The notes beneath the pieces were generated by a model. It was not told where the DNA came from and ran no database searches. It saw nothing but the letters and a program-made list of their open reading frames with translations. Of a stretch of 64,000 nt of DNA, positions 11,430 to 21,968 are shown one piece after another (the first letter of the stretch is position 1; every line of letters starts with the position of its first letter). The stretch spans positions 438,586 to 502,585 of the forward strand of contig BCIX01000004.1 of assembly GCA_001600095.1 (NCBI GenBank), given 5' to 3'. This DNA is from Bullera alba. Lineage: Eukaryota > Basidiomycota > Tremellomycetes > Tremellales > Bulleraceae. A program made the position numbers and the translations under genes.

Positions 11430-12225
11430 ATGAGCGGACAGGAGACAGCCAGACTAGACAACGCCGGAACGCTTCAAAACTCTGTTTCCACCTCGTTGGA
11501 GATCGAGAAAGTTGCTATTGTAAGTTGCCCGTCATGGCGTAAGACGAAATGCAGAGAGGAGAGGTGGATGAAGATGAAGGTCTTCAGATATGGAAAGACA
11601 AGGCTGGCGCAGATGTTCTCTCTGGACGACTTGCCGTGCGCATGGAACTGATCATCCACTTAGCTTCCCGGTCACGAGCCCGATTTCTCCGCTTGCACAT
11701 TCGCCCTACAGAAAGAGGATCACACGCTGGGTAATGCATTACGGTGGATCATCATGAAGGAGTGAGTATGACAGTCACAAGCGCAATGTTCATTGTGGGA
11801 AAGCAGAGACACGGGCTGATGACTCCCAGCCCAGACGTCGAGTTTTGCGGATACAGTGCGCCTCATCCCAGTGAAGACAAAATCCACATGAGAATCCAGA
11901 TGTACGGTGAGTGGCTACTACCGGGCTATTGCAGTCGGAGTGCACGGTGTACATGTGCTCATGACTATCAGACGGTCTTTCAGCGGTCGACTGTATTCGA
12001 AAGGGTCTGGCGAATTTGCGCGACTTGTTGACAACCGTTGACCAGAAGTACAAGCAAAGTCTAGAGTGAGTACAAACGCTCCATCGAAAAATCAGTCTGC
12101 TGACTTCGGCTAGGAACGACGAGTACATTCGTGAAGAGGATGTCGACGTTCGAGCCGAAGTTCAGGAGACGCTAAGGCAAAAAGGCTTCACGGACGACAA
12201 CGAGGACGAGATGGACATCTCGTGA
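11430..12225 (+). CDS. RPC19: RNA polymerase I/III subunit AC19
   Basis: Five exons: 11430-11519, 11664-11761, 11830-11906, 11972-12065 and 12114-12225 (471 nt, 156 aa). The spliced product contains EIEKVAILPG, then ALQKEDHTLGNALRWIIMK, then DPDVEFCGYSAPHPSEDKIH, then DGLSAVDCIRKGLANLRDLL. These are the hallmarks of the Rpc19/RPAC2 family (RpoL-like alpha fold). Known role: heterodimer with AC40 that seeds assembly of Pol I and Pol III. The tail ends in an acidic stretch (DDNEDEMDIS). The five exons are needed to keep the family alignment unbroken, which makes the model firm. Yeast Rpc19 is 142 aa, close in size. Confidence 0.93.
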
Positions 12226-12505
12226 AGGGATAGAAGGAGTCAGAGCTTGCATCATAGATATCACTGTTGCCATCATCTATGTACTATAATCAGCAGCTGG
12301 TCGAGTGAACGCAGGCGTCAACAGGTATAGAGAGAACTGATCACGGACACCGGACACGGAGATTGCCGATCGACCGGCGCGATCAATGACGTTTCACGAT
12401 CGAAGAACAGCTTCCTATCAGCAGCGACAGCCCTTGTGATGCTCGCGACGTGTCGTTGTATACTGATCGCATGCAGAACATAACCAGCTCGATCACTTCA
12501 CCGTC

Positions 12506-13648
12506 ATGAGCTTTCTCGGACTCCCTGCTCACTATGCGCCCCACCTCGGCGTCCAGTTCGAAGGCTACTACAGCAAATTCCGACTCCCCTCTCAATCCTC
12601 CGTCCTGCTCATCGTATCCGCCGTACCAGCCGCTGCAAAGGCAGCTCAGCGCTCATCCGATGCCAGCGACACTGCATCCTCACGAAAGGCATTCTTGATC
12701 ACATTCATCTACTCGTCCCCAGACTCGACCACACATTGGAAGCGGGAATACTATCCTGAGGATTTCAAGATCGACCAACTGCACGACCAAACGCGGTCCA
12801 TCGGTCCATCAGAGCCTAAACACGGTTTCAAGACGACATGGGATCAGGGCGAGTTTAGCTGGAGATCAGGATCGGAAGATGGTTCTGTTAAGGATACAGT
12901 GTTTTGGCGTCTCAACACCAAAGAGGTCGATTTCACCGCTACGACCACTGGCAAGGGAATCCCCTGGCGACCGGAGGATGCGGATTCGACACCAGGGGGA
13001 ATATTCGCTAGATTCCCATTACCGATCCAATGGCACGTTCACACCGTCCAGACACCATGTTTCTTCGACCTGGACATAAAGAGTGAAGAGCCGGGTGCTC
13101 AACTGCGTCAGGGTGACGATCGGGGAGAGGCCTGGGTTCACGCGGAGAAGAATTGGGCACAATCGTTTCCAACAGGCTATACTTGGATACAAGGGAGAGA
13201 TCCCGTCAGGAAGACTGGGATCTGCGTTGCCGGAGGACAGGCTTTACCTGGTGTTCAGGCGTACCTGCTAGGATATCAAGGTGGCAAAACACCCTTTATC
13301 AGCTTCAAACCGCCTTCCTCGGTGTCCGTCCTCGGCATCTCATTCGGCCTCGCCAGCGACATCAGCTTCGACAAGAAGACGGTAGTTGTCGATGTCAAAG
13401 GGTGGTTTAGGCGGTTACGAGTGGTCGCCAACTGCGACGATGGCAATACATACTTCGACCTCGCAGCGCCTTTAGCCACAGGCCACGCTCCGGGTTACTG
13501 TACCCAGACCTTCGGCGCGACAGTCAAGGTCGAGGTGTACGAGAGGTCATGGCCGTGGAGTGCGTGGACTGTGGTGGAGACCGAGACGTTTGAGAGGAGC
13601 AGTCTCGAGTTTGGAGGTGACTTTTACAAGCAAGAGCATGAGGAGTGA
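12506..13648 (+). CDS. Tocopherol cyclase-like protein
   Basis: Single-exon gene of 380 aa with a clear ATG. Motifs that follow plant VTE1-type cyclases in order: LGVQFEGYYSKFRLP near the start, AEKNWAQSFPTGYTWIQG in the middle, GGQALPGVQAYLLGY, then a C-terminal part YCTQTFGATVKVEVYER and LEFGGDFY. This matches the tocopherol cyclase-like family (lipocalin-like double beta-barrel). Fungi do not make tocopherol by the plant route, so the substrate here is unknown; a lipid or prenylated aromatic ligand is possible (inference). No signal peptide is evident. The gene has no introns, unlike most neighbours. Confidence 0.75.
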   Translation: MSFLGLPAHYAPHLGVQFEGYYSKFRLPSQSSVLLIVSAVPAAAKAAQRSSDASDTASSRKAFLITFIYSSPDSTTHWKREYYPEDFKIDQLHDQTRSIGPSEPKHGFKTTWDQGEFSWRSGSEDGSVKDTVFWRLNTKEVDFTATTTGKGIPWRPEDADSTPGGIFARFPLPIQWHVHTVQTPCFFDLDIKSEEPGAQLRQGDDRGEAWVHAEKNWAQSFPTGYTWIQGRDPVRKTGICVAGGQALPGVQAYLLGYQGGKTPFISFKPPSSVSVLGISFGLASDISFDKKTVVVDVKGWFRRLRVVANCDDGNTYFDLAAPLATGHAPGYCTQTFGATVKVEVYERSWPWSAWTVVETETFERSSLEFGGDFYKQEHEE

Positions 13649-13980
13649 GGCAAGGGCTTCAAAGCAGTATTGTTGGTACTTGAATGGGGCATCAAACCTA
13701 GACCTAGACCAGACACCAACTTCTCTTTAACGATGATTTGCATGTAGCAATTATAACGAGGAATCTTCTCTACTAGTACGCCCACTCCCAAGCACTACTC
13801 TGTACCCAGTCGACCTCCCTCTGTCGATGCTGTCCTTGGTAGGGCACTAGGGGTATGACACGGGTATTCGAGATCCAGTTCTGCGCTTGTGATTATATCG
13901 ATCGACCCTTCCGTCCGTAGGTGCTCATCCCTTGAAGCGCTTGTTCCTTCGTCACCCTTCTTTCTTCACCAGCTCACCTC
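13649..13980. other. Convergent intergenic stretch, no gene seen
   Basis: 332 bases between the stop codons of the cyclase-like gene (+) and F-box-like copy B (-). It presumably holds both 3' UTRs. Nothing else is visible. Confidence 0.5.
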
Positions 13981-15367
13981 TTAATATAGCCCGCAAGCCG
14001 GGCACAGTGAAGCATCTTGTTTCAAACCCATCTGTACTCTTTGCCGCAAATTGGCAGGTATCTCATGCCCGAGTTGACTCCTATGCTGGTCCAAGCGAGT
14101 CCTCTCGATGACATCAATAGTCTTTCCTCGATTCTTGGCACTGGCGGTGTCGCTTGGCCTACAAGCACCGTACCACTGAACAGTTGTTGTATCGAGTGAT
14201 GACATCGAATTCACCTGCGTAGCTATCTGTCTGAGGCGGGGCGGCATGGCTGCGAGTGTGGGCACGACATACCGCGATTCATGGCCGAAGCCGACTCCAG
14301 GTTGAAAATTGCTCGGTTGACGGCACTGAGCTGGGGTAACGGTGTGTCATACTGCGGGTCAAAGATGTGTTGGTGTATCGTCACGATCGTTTCGCCTTGC
14401 TCGCGCTGGGTTGGATATTGTCCTCCAAGGGCAAAGGGGCCGTGAAACGAGTATACGCAAATGTGCGGCGCTTTGGTGTTCATGATGAATTCCGTCACTT
14501 TGTCCTTGACCGTGTCTAGCCAGTCCACAGGTTCGCCGATGGCAAATTGCGGCAAATCCACACCGAGCTCCATCATTCGGTAACTCCTGTCGCCGGCTTG
14601 GCCGAGGACGATGCTTTGAACGTTGGGAAAGGGTTGGATGACGGGACCGTAGCGGGTTTTGAGTCTCTTCAGAGCCCTTGTGACTTCCACATTTTGCAAA
14701 GAATATTCCCCTTCCATCCTCTTCTGTCTTTGCTTCGGGGTCTCTCCGACCTCCTCCCAGCACCCTTCCCGCATGACCTTGATCGCGAGCGGTTTTTCGT
14801 CCTCCCATGGGCAGAGGTGAAGATGGGTAGTATAGGCCAGCTTTTTCAACTTGCTTTTGAGTCTGAATTCTTGAGGGATTCTTGAGGGCTGTAGTCGGGA
14901 GCCTCGTCCTCGGTCTCATCGTCCTCAGTGTCCTCGTTCCTGGTGTCCTCGTCCTCAGAATCATCGTCCTCGGAATCCTCGTTCTCGGAATCATCGTCCT
15001 CAGAATCATCGTCCTCAGATTCCTCGTCCTCGAATTCTTCGTTCTCGGTATCCTCGTCGTCGGAATCCTCTTCGTCATAATCCTCATTCGCGCCTTCGAG
15101 TAGACTGGCGAAGTTGTTTGTCTTGATTCGGCGGTAGTCAATTGGAACTGCAACATCGTAAAACATCTAAAGAGACTCGTCAGCAGAGGTCGATCGGAGA
15201 AAATTCTCGCTTTTACCAGTAGTACTCACTGAAGAGACACGACATACTGTCGAAAGGTCGTGTTGGCCGAACTCATCTCGCTCGGTAAATTCGGTCGGGG
15301 TTTTCAGCTCGAGGAGGTATCCAAAGACGCGAGACCATATCGCGGGGTCGAGCTGTCTGACGGTCAT
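13981..15367 (-). pseudogene. F-box-like paralog with two frameshifts (copy B)
   Basis: Exon 1 (15367-15230) encodes MTVRQLDPAIWSRVFGYL and ends VCRVSS; a 63-nt intron follows at the family position; exon 2 starts MFYDVAVPIDYRR. Exon 2 runs into an acidic pentapeptide repeat encoded by a 15-nt minisatellite. Just after it the frame changes before KLAYTTHLHLCPWEDE, which aligns with copy C. A second shift lies near 14,300: copy B is one base shorter than copy C between its AVNRAIFNLE and GFGHES-like segments. After it, similarity resumes to the end CPACGLY. Two frame breaks suggest a pseudogene; a short intron at the first one cannot be excluded. The preserved C-terminus means decay is recent. 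Confidence 0.6.
14901..15090 (-). repeat. 15-nt minisatellite encoding acidic repeats
   Basis: About twelve imperfect units of 15 nt (plus-strand form like TCATCGTCCTCAGAA) lie in exon 2 of copy B. Read on the minus strand they encode Asp/Glu/Ser pentapeptides (EDDDS, EDEDS). Copy C lacks the tract, so it expanded after the two copies split. Confidence 0.85.
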
Positions 15368-15813
15368 GATGGGGCCGAGTCGGAAGGAAGCAAAGGGCAA
15401 GTAGGAGGTTTGCTATAAGAGAAGCAGACGGTTGAGATGACAAGGGAGAAGTAGAAGATTGAAATCTTCTCGGCGTGGGCTTTCGGATCTCGGAATTTTG
15501 TAAATCGGTCCGTCAGCGAGATATCGGGATGGGTAGAAGCTCTGGTAGACGGGTGCTGGGAATGCTGACTCTGCATGTGGATGATATATACGACAGCTCT
15601 GCTCTGTCTACACGCCTCTCTGTTCATTGGTGCGCGGTATACTTAGACCTATAGGCCAAGGAGTCGCAACGACGTGTCCATATCTTTTGACTTTCCCCAG
15701 CCGGCTGAGCCAGCGACCATCGATCATCGATATTCTTGAATCCTTCGGTTCGTGTATGTCCATATTGTCCAGTCCCATTGCCCTTGCGTCTCGTGTGTTT
15801 CCATCTTCCATCT
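15368..15813. other. Spacer between F-box-like copies B and C
   Basis: 446 bases, holding the promoter of copy B and the 3' UTR of copy C. Short open frames are present on both strands but show no motif. Confidence 0.45.
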
Positions 15814-17006
15814 TCAGTACATCCCGCAAGCAGGGCAGAGCGGCGCATCTCGCTTCAAACCCAACTGAATCCTCTGTCGCCATTTCTCCGGGATGGCCTC
15901 GTGAATCGCAATCTTGTTCTCTGCCAGACGCTGCCTCTCAATATCGTCGCTTGATTGTCCGGCCATTCTCGCACTCTGGTCGGCGAGGTCAGATGGGTGG
16001 AAAGCACCATACCACTTGATAGTCGTGCTCTTGAGTGGCACCATCGACCCGTGTTCCCTCGCTGACTGTAACATGATCTGGGGTGTGTTTCTGAGCGTTG
16101 GAAACACGACTTCTGATTCGTACCCGAAGCAGACTCCGGGCTGGAAGTTGACCCTGTTGATAGCACCCATTTGCGGCATCGGCGGAATAGGTGAACCATG
16201 GATGTGCAGTGTGACAATAGTTTTGCCTGGGCCGAGCTGAGCTGGATATCCTCCTCCCAAGGCGAACGGTCCGAAGAAGGAGTATACGCAAATGTGCGGC
16301 GCTTTGGTGTTCATGACCAGTTCGAGCACCCTGTCCTTGATTGGATGTAGCCATAGCGAAGCAAAGGGGTCTTTCTCCGGGTCAACACCGAGCTCCATCT
16401 TTCGGTAACCCGAATCGGCGGCTTGACCGAGGATGATGGTCTTGACTTTGGGAAAAGGTCGTTTGGCGGTGTTGCCGGGAAAGTCGAGGTAGTTTAAGGC
16501 GGCCATAATTCTCTGATTTTGCCAAGAGTACTCCTCCTCCATCCTCTCCTGCCTCTCCTCGCGGGTCTCCCCAATCTCCTCCCAGCAACCGTCCCGCAGC
16601 ACCTTGGCCGCCAGCGGCTCTTCGTCCTGCCACGGGCAGAGGTGTAGATGGGTGATGTAGGCGAGTTGGTCCTTCTTGCTGATGATCATCGAGTCTGGTT
16701 TGAGAGGCTTCACAGGACCTTGGTGGGTGAAGTTGGCCGTTCCTTCGAGAAGGCCAGCCAGGTCATTTGTCTTGACTCGAGAGTACAAGATCGGGATGGC
16801 GATCTCGTAGAACATCTAGAGACCATCGTCAGAAGAGGCAACAAAGGCTCGAGCAGATCACTCACCGAGGACACACGGCATACGATCGCAAGATCATGCT
16901 GACCAAACTCATCAGCTTCGGTGAATTCGGTCGGAGGTTTGTGTTCGCGGGGGAGGTAGCTGATGACGTGAGACCATATCTCAGGCTGAAGATGGGGAAT
17001 GGCCAT
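15814..17006 (-). CDS. F-box-like protein, intact (copy C)
   Basis: Exons 17006-16866 and 16815-15814, 50-nt intron, 380 aa. N-terminus MAIPHLQPEIWSHVISYL is F-box-like (Leu-Pro-x-Glu-Ile-Trp pattern); then EFGQHDLAIVCRVSS at the intron, MFYEIAIPILYSRVK after it, LHLCPWQDE, KVKTIILGQA, MNTKAPHICVYSFFGPFALG and a C-terminal CPACGMY. F-box proteins usually link a target to an SCF ubiquitin ligase through Skp1; that role is inferred from the short N-terminal motif only. The C-terminal CxxC may bind metal with another pair (inference). Close relative of copy B, more distant from A, D and E. Confidence 0.65.
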
Positions 17007-17230
17007 CGGGAGATGATGCAGGCGAACAGAGGTGATCAGATAAGTGCGCTTGAGAGATGAAAGTGAGAAGGAAGCAGAATAGAGGTTGATGATCGATTAT
17101 ATACGTGCGGTGGAGTGCTTCCTCGCACGAACCCACCAACCTGAAACACGATCAGATTACCATTTTGGGTAATCCACCATGCCGGATCAGACAAGATGCA
17201 TCCCTTGCCCGATCATCACCTTGGACTACT

Positions 17231-19792
17231 CTAGCCCTGGGGTGTACCCGTCCGACTGACTCTATCCGCGACTTGCTGCCTCACGTTCCCCCACAACCTG
17301 CCTGCTCCATCTCTCAACCCTTCTGCAACCTGAGCCGCACCTTGCGGTATCTGGAAGCTCGCCCCTACGTCCGCTTGACTCGATCGATACAGCCCTGATC
17401 CAGCCGCTCCTCCTACCGACAGCTCGTATCCCCCAGCTCTCAGATTCAATGCTGGTCCCGTTGATGGCGTTCTGTCGATAGCAGGCGCCGTTTGGAGGTT
17501 GGAAGTGGAAGAGGGGACAGAGGCGAGTGGTCCGTATATGTCGGGCGGGAAGTGTTCTGCGCAACTCTCCACCATGTCGAGAAAGCTGGAATTAGCGCTG
17601 TACAGTGATATAGACCCACCTTGACGAGTTGTGCACTGTAGATCCCCCGAGTAGTATCCGTGTGCCACCGGGTCCTCCTGCATCCGATGCCAATCTCTGA
17701 TTCAGGAGAGCTACCGCTCTACCCTCTTCGTACGTCGTACCTCCCAGCATGAACACGATGATGTCTTGTGGTCTGTCTGTCAGTCCAGCTCAGCGGGCTT
17801 CACTCACTTTTGTGACCGCGCATTCTCATCTCCCTCGATGAAGGGATAACTCGTCTCTCTCAATCTACCTTTCAATAACAAATCAAGCGTTTGTGACAGA
17901 TGTGGCGTATGCTGAGTGTACACATTCTCCACCCCCTGACAGTCAGCAAACAATTCGCCTTTGTGACCCACCTTGAGACCCTTGAGCGCCGTCTTTCCTC
18001 TCGAGAAGAAGTTCTCATTCATGAAAAGGTCATCCTGCCTGACATCCGCTCCAGCAAAGTTGAGCATGACGTAGACCAGCCTGGCCCTGTCCGCCGAGAT
18101 ACCATTCTGGATCAACGAGTCGACGACTTGACTGATTTGGTTACCGGGCATTTTCTGATACCGCAGGGCGTACAGGATCGCCAGCCGTAACTTGCTAGAT
18201 GGTGGAACCATAGGTGAGGCTAGCAAAGTCATGACGCTCTATACAGTCAGCCAACTTCAATGATTGTGACTCGCCCTTAGGTCACTCTGATGACTCTCTT
18301 GACTAGCCAAACTCTGCTCCACCTCGGATACTGCCAGCAGATCGTCCCGCTCGACCAGCCTGCTCAGCTCTCCAACCAGTGTGACGTGTTTGGTGACATT
18401 CCCGCCGAGACGTCTGAACTCGGGGTACTCCTCCACAAAGCGCTTCATGTCCGCTATCGTCTCGATCTTGGACGTTGATGCAGCGCCAAGATTCGAGTTT
18501 TTCGCTTGATAGTCCGAGACGTACTGGGAGATGGCAGCGCCCAGGTCACCAAAGTTGGAGAAGAGATTTTGCGAGTAGAACGGATCTGAAGATGTAGACA
18601 ACACTATATCCTGTTCGACATCAGCAGAATACGTATGCTGCAACTCTCGTCCAGACCCACCCTTAGCTCCAGCTTCTCCTCCTGCTCTAGTTTGACTCGT
18701 CCGTTGGTAATCCCACACAGCTCATGGACCATGGCCTGATATGTCCACTGGGACAAGAGAGGCGTCACGGGGTCGTTCCGGCGATCTAAAGGCTCAGCTC
18801 CAGCATCAGTACGGCGACTCACCTAATATTAAGAGAAGCGGCGAGGGTCCTGCTGTCGGTCGAAAGTCGAACAACTCTCTATACGGGGGATGCTGTAATG
18901 CGGCCTATCGGGTCAGCTCCGTCCAAAGTTCTCTTACCCACCTGAACCTCCACTGCAAGCTTCCGTCCCGCCTGGGACATTCGCTCCCACCGTATCACCG
19001 GTTTCTTCTTCAGACTGAGGAACACGGCTAATACCGCTCTGAGGTGATTCGACAAGACCGGAGGAGCTAGGTGCATGGGAGGCGGTAAGAACAGAGGAGG
19101 CTGAAATAGGTAAGCTTTACCACAGTCAGAGCTTCCTTCCTTCAGCTTACGTTGGCAGGACCCTCGCCTCCATCCGCCAAAGCCGCTTGGGTGAGTGTGA
19201 AATGTGAGTTGTACTGAGCGAGGTAGTCTGCGAAGAATTCCTGCCGTTTGTGTGAGCGGTGCAAGCAGACTCGACGCTGTTGGTACACACCTGGATCTCC
19301 TTGACTACCTCCAGCTCGTCGGCAGTCGCCATTTCCTCTATCTGGCTCTTGCTGAGCGCATTCGAAAAGTCTGCTCTGTGTCAGTTGGTATCATCAGCGA
19401 AGCAGCCTGAAGCACTCACATAGCCAGTATCCACCGTATCTGGGCGTCGCCAGCTCCTGCTTGACCCATTCTATCGACTGCGGGGAAGGCGACAGGAAGG
19501 CAATACAAGACAAGTGATTCAACGGTTCCCGAGAGGTACTATGGGCTCTGATCAGCATACATCACAATTTCAGCCGGATTCAGCTCACTTGTCTATTCTA
19601 TCTGTGAGGTATACCTCATGTGACAATAGCTCGCTCTGTGTCGTCACAAGGGATACTATCGGCGTCTAGAGCGTCAGTCTCAACCTGCAAGACAAGACTT
19701 ACAGTATGGGAATCCAGGAGAAGCACTTTCATCCCAGATACCTCGGACACCATCTTCGTGATGTACGTCTGGACTGCTTTGAGGACGTCCAT
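17231..19792 (-). CDS. VPS45: Vacuolar sorting SM protein Vps45
   Basis: Twelve exons: 19792-19703, 19665-19589, 19547-19420, 19370-19291, 19240-19151, 19100-18942, 18892-18823, 18785-18661, 18610-18275, 18238-17808, 17772-17620 and 17585-17231 (2,094 nt, 697 aa). Sec1/Munc18 landmarks: [103 protein letters not shown], and [17 protein letters not shown] near the end. Known role: binds the endosomal syntaxin (Tlg2/Pep12 type) and drives SNARE fusion from Golgi to endosome/vacuole. A Gly/Ser-rich tail of about 100 residues extends beyond the usual 570-580 aa. Intron 9 (18274-18239) is 36 nt with a GC donor. Confidence 0.93.
18239..18274 (-). other. 36-nt GC-AG intron in VPS45
   Basis: The coding frame needs removal of exactly these 36 bases; the donor reads GCGAGT and the acceptor TATAG. 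Keeping the bases meets a TGA. GC donors are a known minor class but rarely in such a short intron. Confidence 0.65.
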
Positions 19793-20389
19793 CTTGCCGG
19801 GGTGACTCCGCGGGTGGTGTTGTCAAGGTCAATGTTGACAGCTATTTGCTATCGACCGGCAAGCAAGTCTCGGGCCTCGGTCATTGATTGGCACGGCACG
19901 GCAACTGGGAGCCCCACGGCTGAGATGAGATTACGAATTGCCTTGTATCGGACGCTTGGAATCATAAGGAAAAGGAAGGTTGGCATTAGTGACATTACAG
20001 ATACGTCCAGTAATACGATCAGTTTGCAACCCCACTCTAATCGTTTTTCCGTTTCAACAGGGAGATCGGAGAGGAGAGGACAGAGTTCGACCACAGCTCT
20101 CCATGGGCGCTGTTCAGCTGTGCAAGTCTGACATCGTTGCAACTTGCGGCATGAGCTCTTTAGCAGCTATCACTTGATACCCACCGTGCTCAACAGAATG
20201 AGAATCGGGGTCGCAAACTAGTCACGGTGTGTGTGCACATGCAGACTGCCCGGTCGCCCGATCACCCCATTTCCGGACCCCCATTTCCGGACCCCCAATC
20301 GTCAGCTCTGCAGACCGATACGAGTACTCTCGCTGCTGTCTATGATGTCTCTGCTTGTTCAATGCTCATTCTCATAGCTGCTACGAACC
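19793..20389. promoter_or_regulatory. Divergent promoter region, VPS45 / SDR-1
   Basis: 597 bases between two opposite start codons. It contains a perfect 14-nt tandem duplication (unit ATTTCCGGACCCCC, 20269-20296) about 100 bases before the SDR start. No other structure was seen; short open frames lack support. Confidence 0.4.
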
Positions 20390-21626
20390 ATGTCTACAGT
20401 TCTCGTCACAGTGAGTACCACCCCAAGGGCCAGCTCGCTGACGATCAGGGCGCGAACAGGGGGATCGGTCTAGCCCTCATTCGACAGCTCTTGGCCCGGC
20501 CTGGACCTGCCTACCCCACCATCGTTGGCACGTCTAGGCAAATCGCTGACGATGAGCTGGAACGACTTCAATCTGAGCATCCTGAGCGGGTGAAGCGACT
20601 TCAACTAAGGGATATCGGAACAGTCGAGGCAGTCGAGGTGGGCTCCTAAACCCAGGTCTGAGGCGCAGTGCTTACTATGGAGTAGGAGCTAGCAGACCAG
20701 CTCAAGTCTGTCGCACCAAACGGGGTCAACGTTCTGTGAGTGCTTTCCCCTGTCGCTCATATCACGGATCGAGCTGACAGATCATAGCATTAACAACGCT
20801 GGTGAGTTGACTGAGGTAATGTACTATATTTGCGTTGACTAAGCACCATCATAGGCCGAACAACCCAACCCCGTCACAAGGTATCCTCTCCACTAGGAGC
20901 TCTGGAGTACCAAGCACAACTCCAGACCAGCTCCTTCGGCCCGCTCTTGCTTTCCAGTACGCTCATCTCGCATGGTCTGCTATCTTCTGTGGGGGGACTG
21001 AAACCGGACACCAACCGGAAACCCTATGCCCTCTCCCATCTTGCCGATAGTGCACACTCTGTGTCGGACATGCCGGGTCGGGGTCTCAGCGTCCACGCCA
21101 AGTCTGATTCGACAGCTCCGGCTGAAGTACCCATCATCGCGAACATCTCTTCGACTCAAGGATCTCTCGCATATGCCGCCGAGCTATTCAATGGGGGAGC
21201 TAATAGGGATGACCTGATCTTCCACCCTATCTACGCTTCGGTCAAGGGTGCACTGAGTGCAATGACGCTACATCTTGCGAGGGAATTGAGGGTGGGCGCC
21301 AGTCGCTACAATTAGAACCGTTCACTGACGATTTTGCTAGGATGAGTGCATTGTCAATGCAATCCATCCGTGAGTCCTGCTCTCATGACAAGGACATATG
21401 ATACATTATAGCTCATACTCCGCCTGACAGTGGCTGGGTTAGAACGGAGCATGGGAGGAAGTACGCCCCGCTCTCGACGGACGAGTCCGCGAGCAAGATG
21501 TGAGCGTTGAAGCGCTCCTGGAATTGTATGCTGACAGTTCTCAGTCTCGACCTCATTGAGAGCTGGAAGACGACTGCGGACAGTGGTCAATGGGTCGATG
21601 AGGAAGGCAGAAAAGTGCCTTGGTAG
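20390..21626 (+). CDS. Short-chain dehydrogenase/reductase (SDR-1)
   Basis: Eight exons: 20390-20410, 20449-20637, 20686-20735, 20788-20801, 20855-21291, 21341-21369, 21431-21499 and 21545-21626 (891 nt, 296 aa). Classical SDR signs: cofactor motif TGANRGIG (formed across intron 1), INNAG (formed by a 14-nt exon), ISSTQGS with the catalytic Ser, and YASVK as the Tyr-x3-Lys active site, then HPGWVRTEHG near the C-terminus. Resembles the C-factor/sniffer-like group of carbonyl reductases; the substrate cannot be named. NAD(P)-dependent, likely cytosolic (no signal peptide). Confidence 0.85.
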
Positions 21627-21968
21627 GCAAGGTACGGTGACCGGAGCTGGAGCTGGATCAATAGATCTATAGAGGTAGATGGGATGGACTTGATCAGTCA
21701 ACGTTGTTCGGGATTGAGACGGTCACGGACTCGATAGCGGAAGACCGGCGCATCCGCCTTGTATGGTGATCAGCACGCCGGTACACTGCCACGTGTTGTG
21801 TAGGCGATCATAGCGGGGCAAGGCACGGACACCCATATTCCAACCATCACCCTCCCATCAACAGCCGATCAGCACCTTTCTTCCTTCTTTCCTTCCCTCC
21901 TTCCTTCCTTCCTCGGCAACCTCATTCAGAGACATACATCTGATCACTCTCAATTCCAATTCTCCTCA
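21627..21968. promoter_or_regulatory. Leader region of F-box-like copy D with TTCC tract
   Basis: Upstream of copy D lies a pure pyrimidine run of TTCC/TTCT units (21876-21914), 55 bases before the first ATG. Similar tracts precede two other genes in the window. A CACGTG hexamer occurs near 21789. Confidence 0.45.
21876..21914 (+). repeat. (TTCC/TTCT)n pyrimidine tract
   Basis: Pure pyrimidine stretch just before F-box-like copy D, made of TTCC and TTCT units. Confidence 0.75.

Noticed and set aside
14359..15156. Minus-strand open frame of 265 codons with Arg/Thr repeats
   Set aside because: It is an alternative frame through the 15-nt minisatellite and copy B; paralog similarity lies in the other frames.
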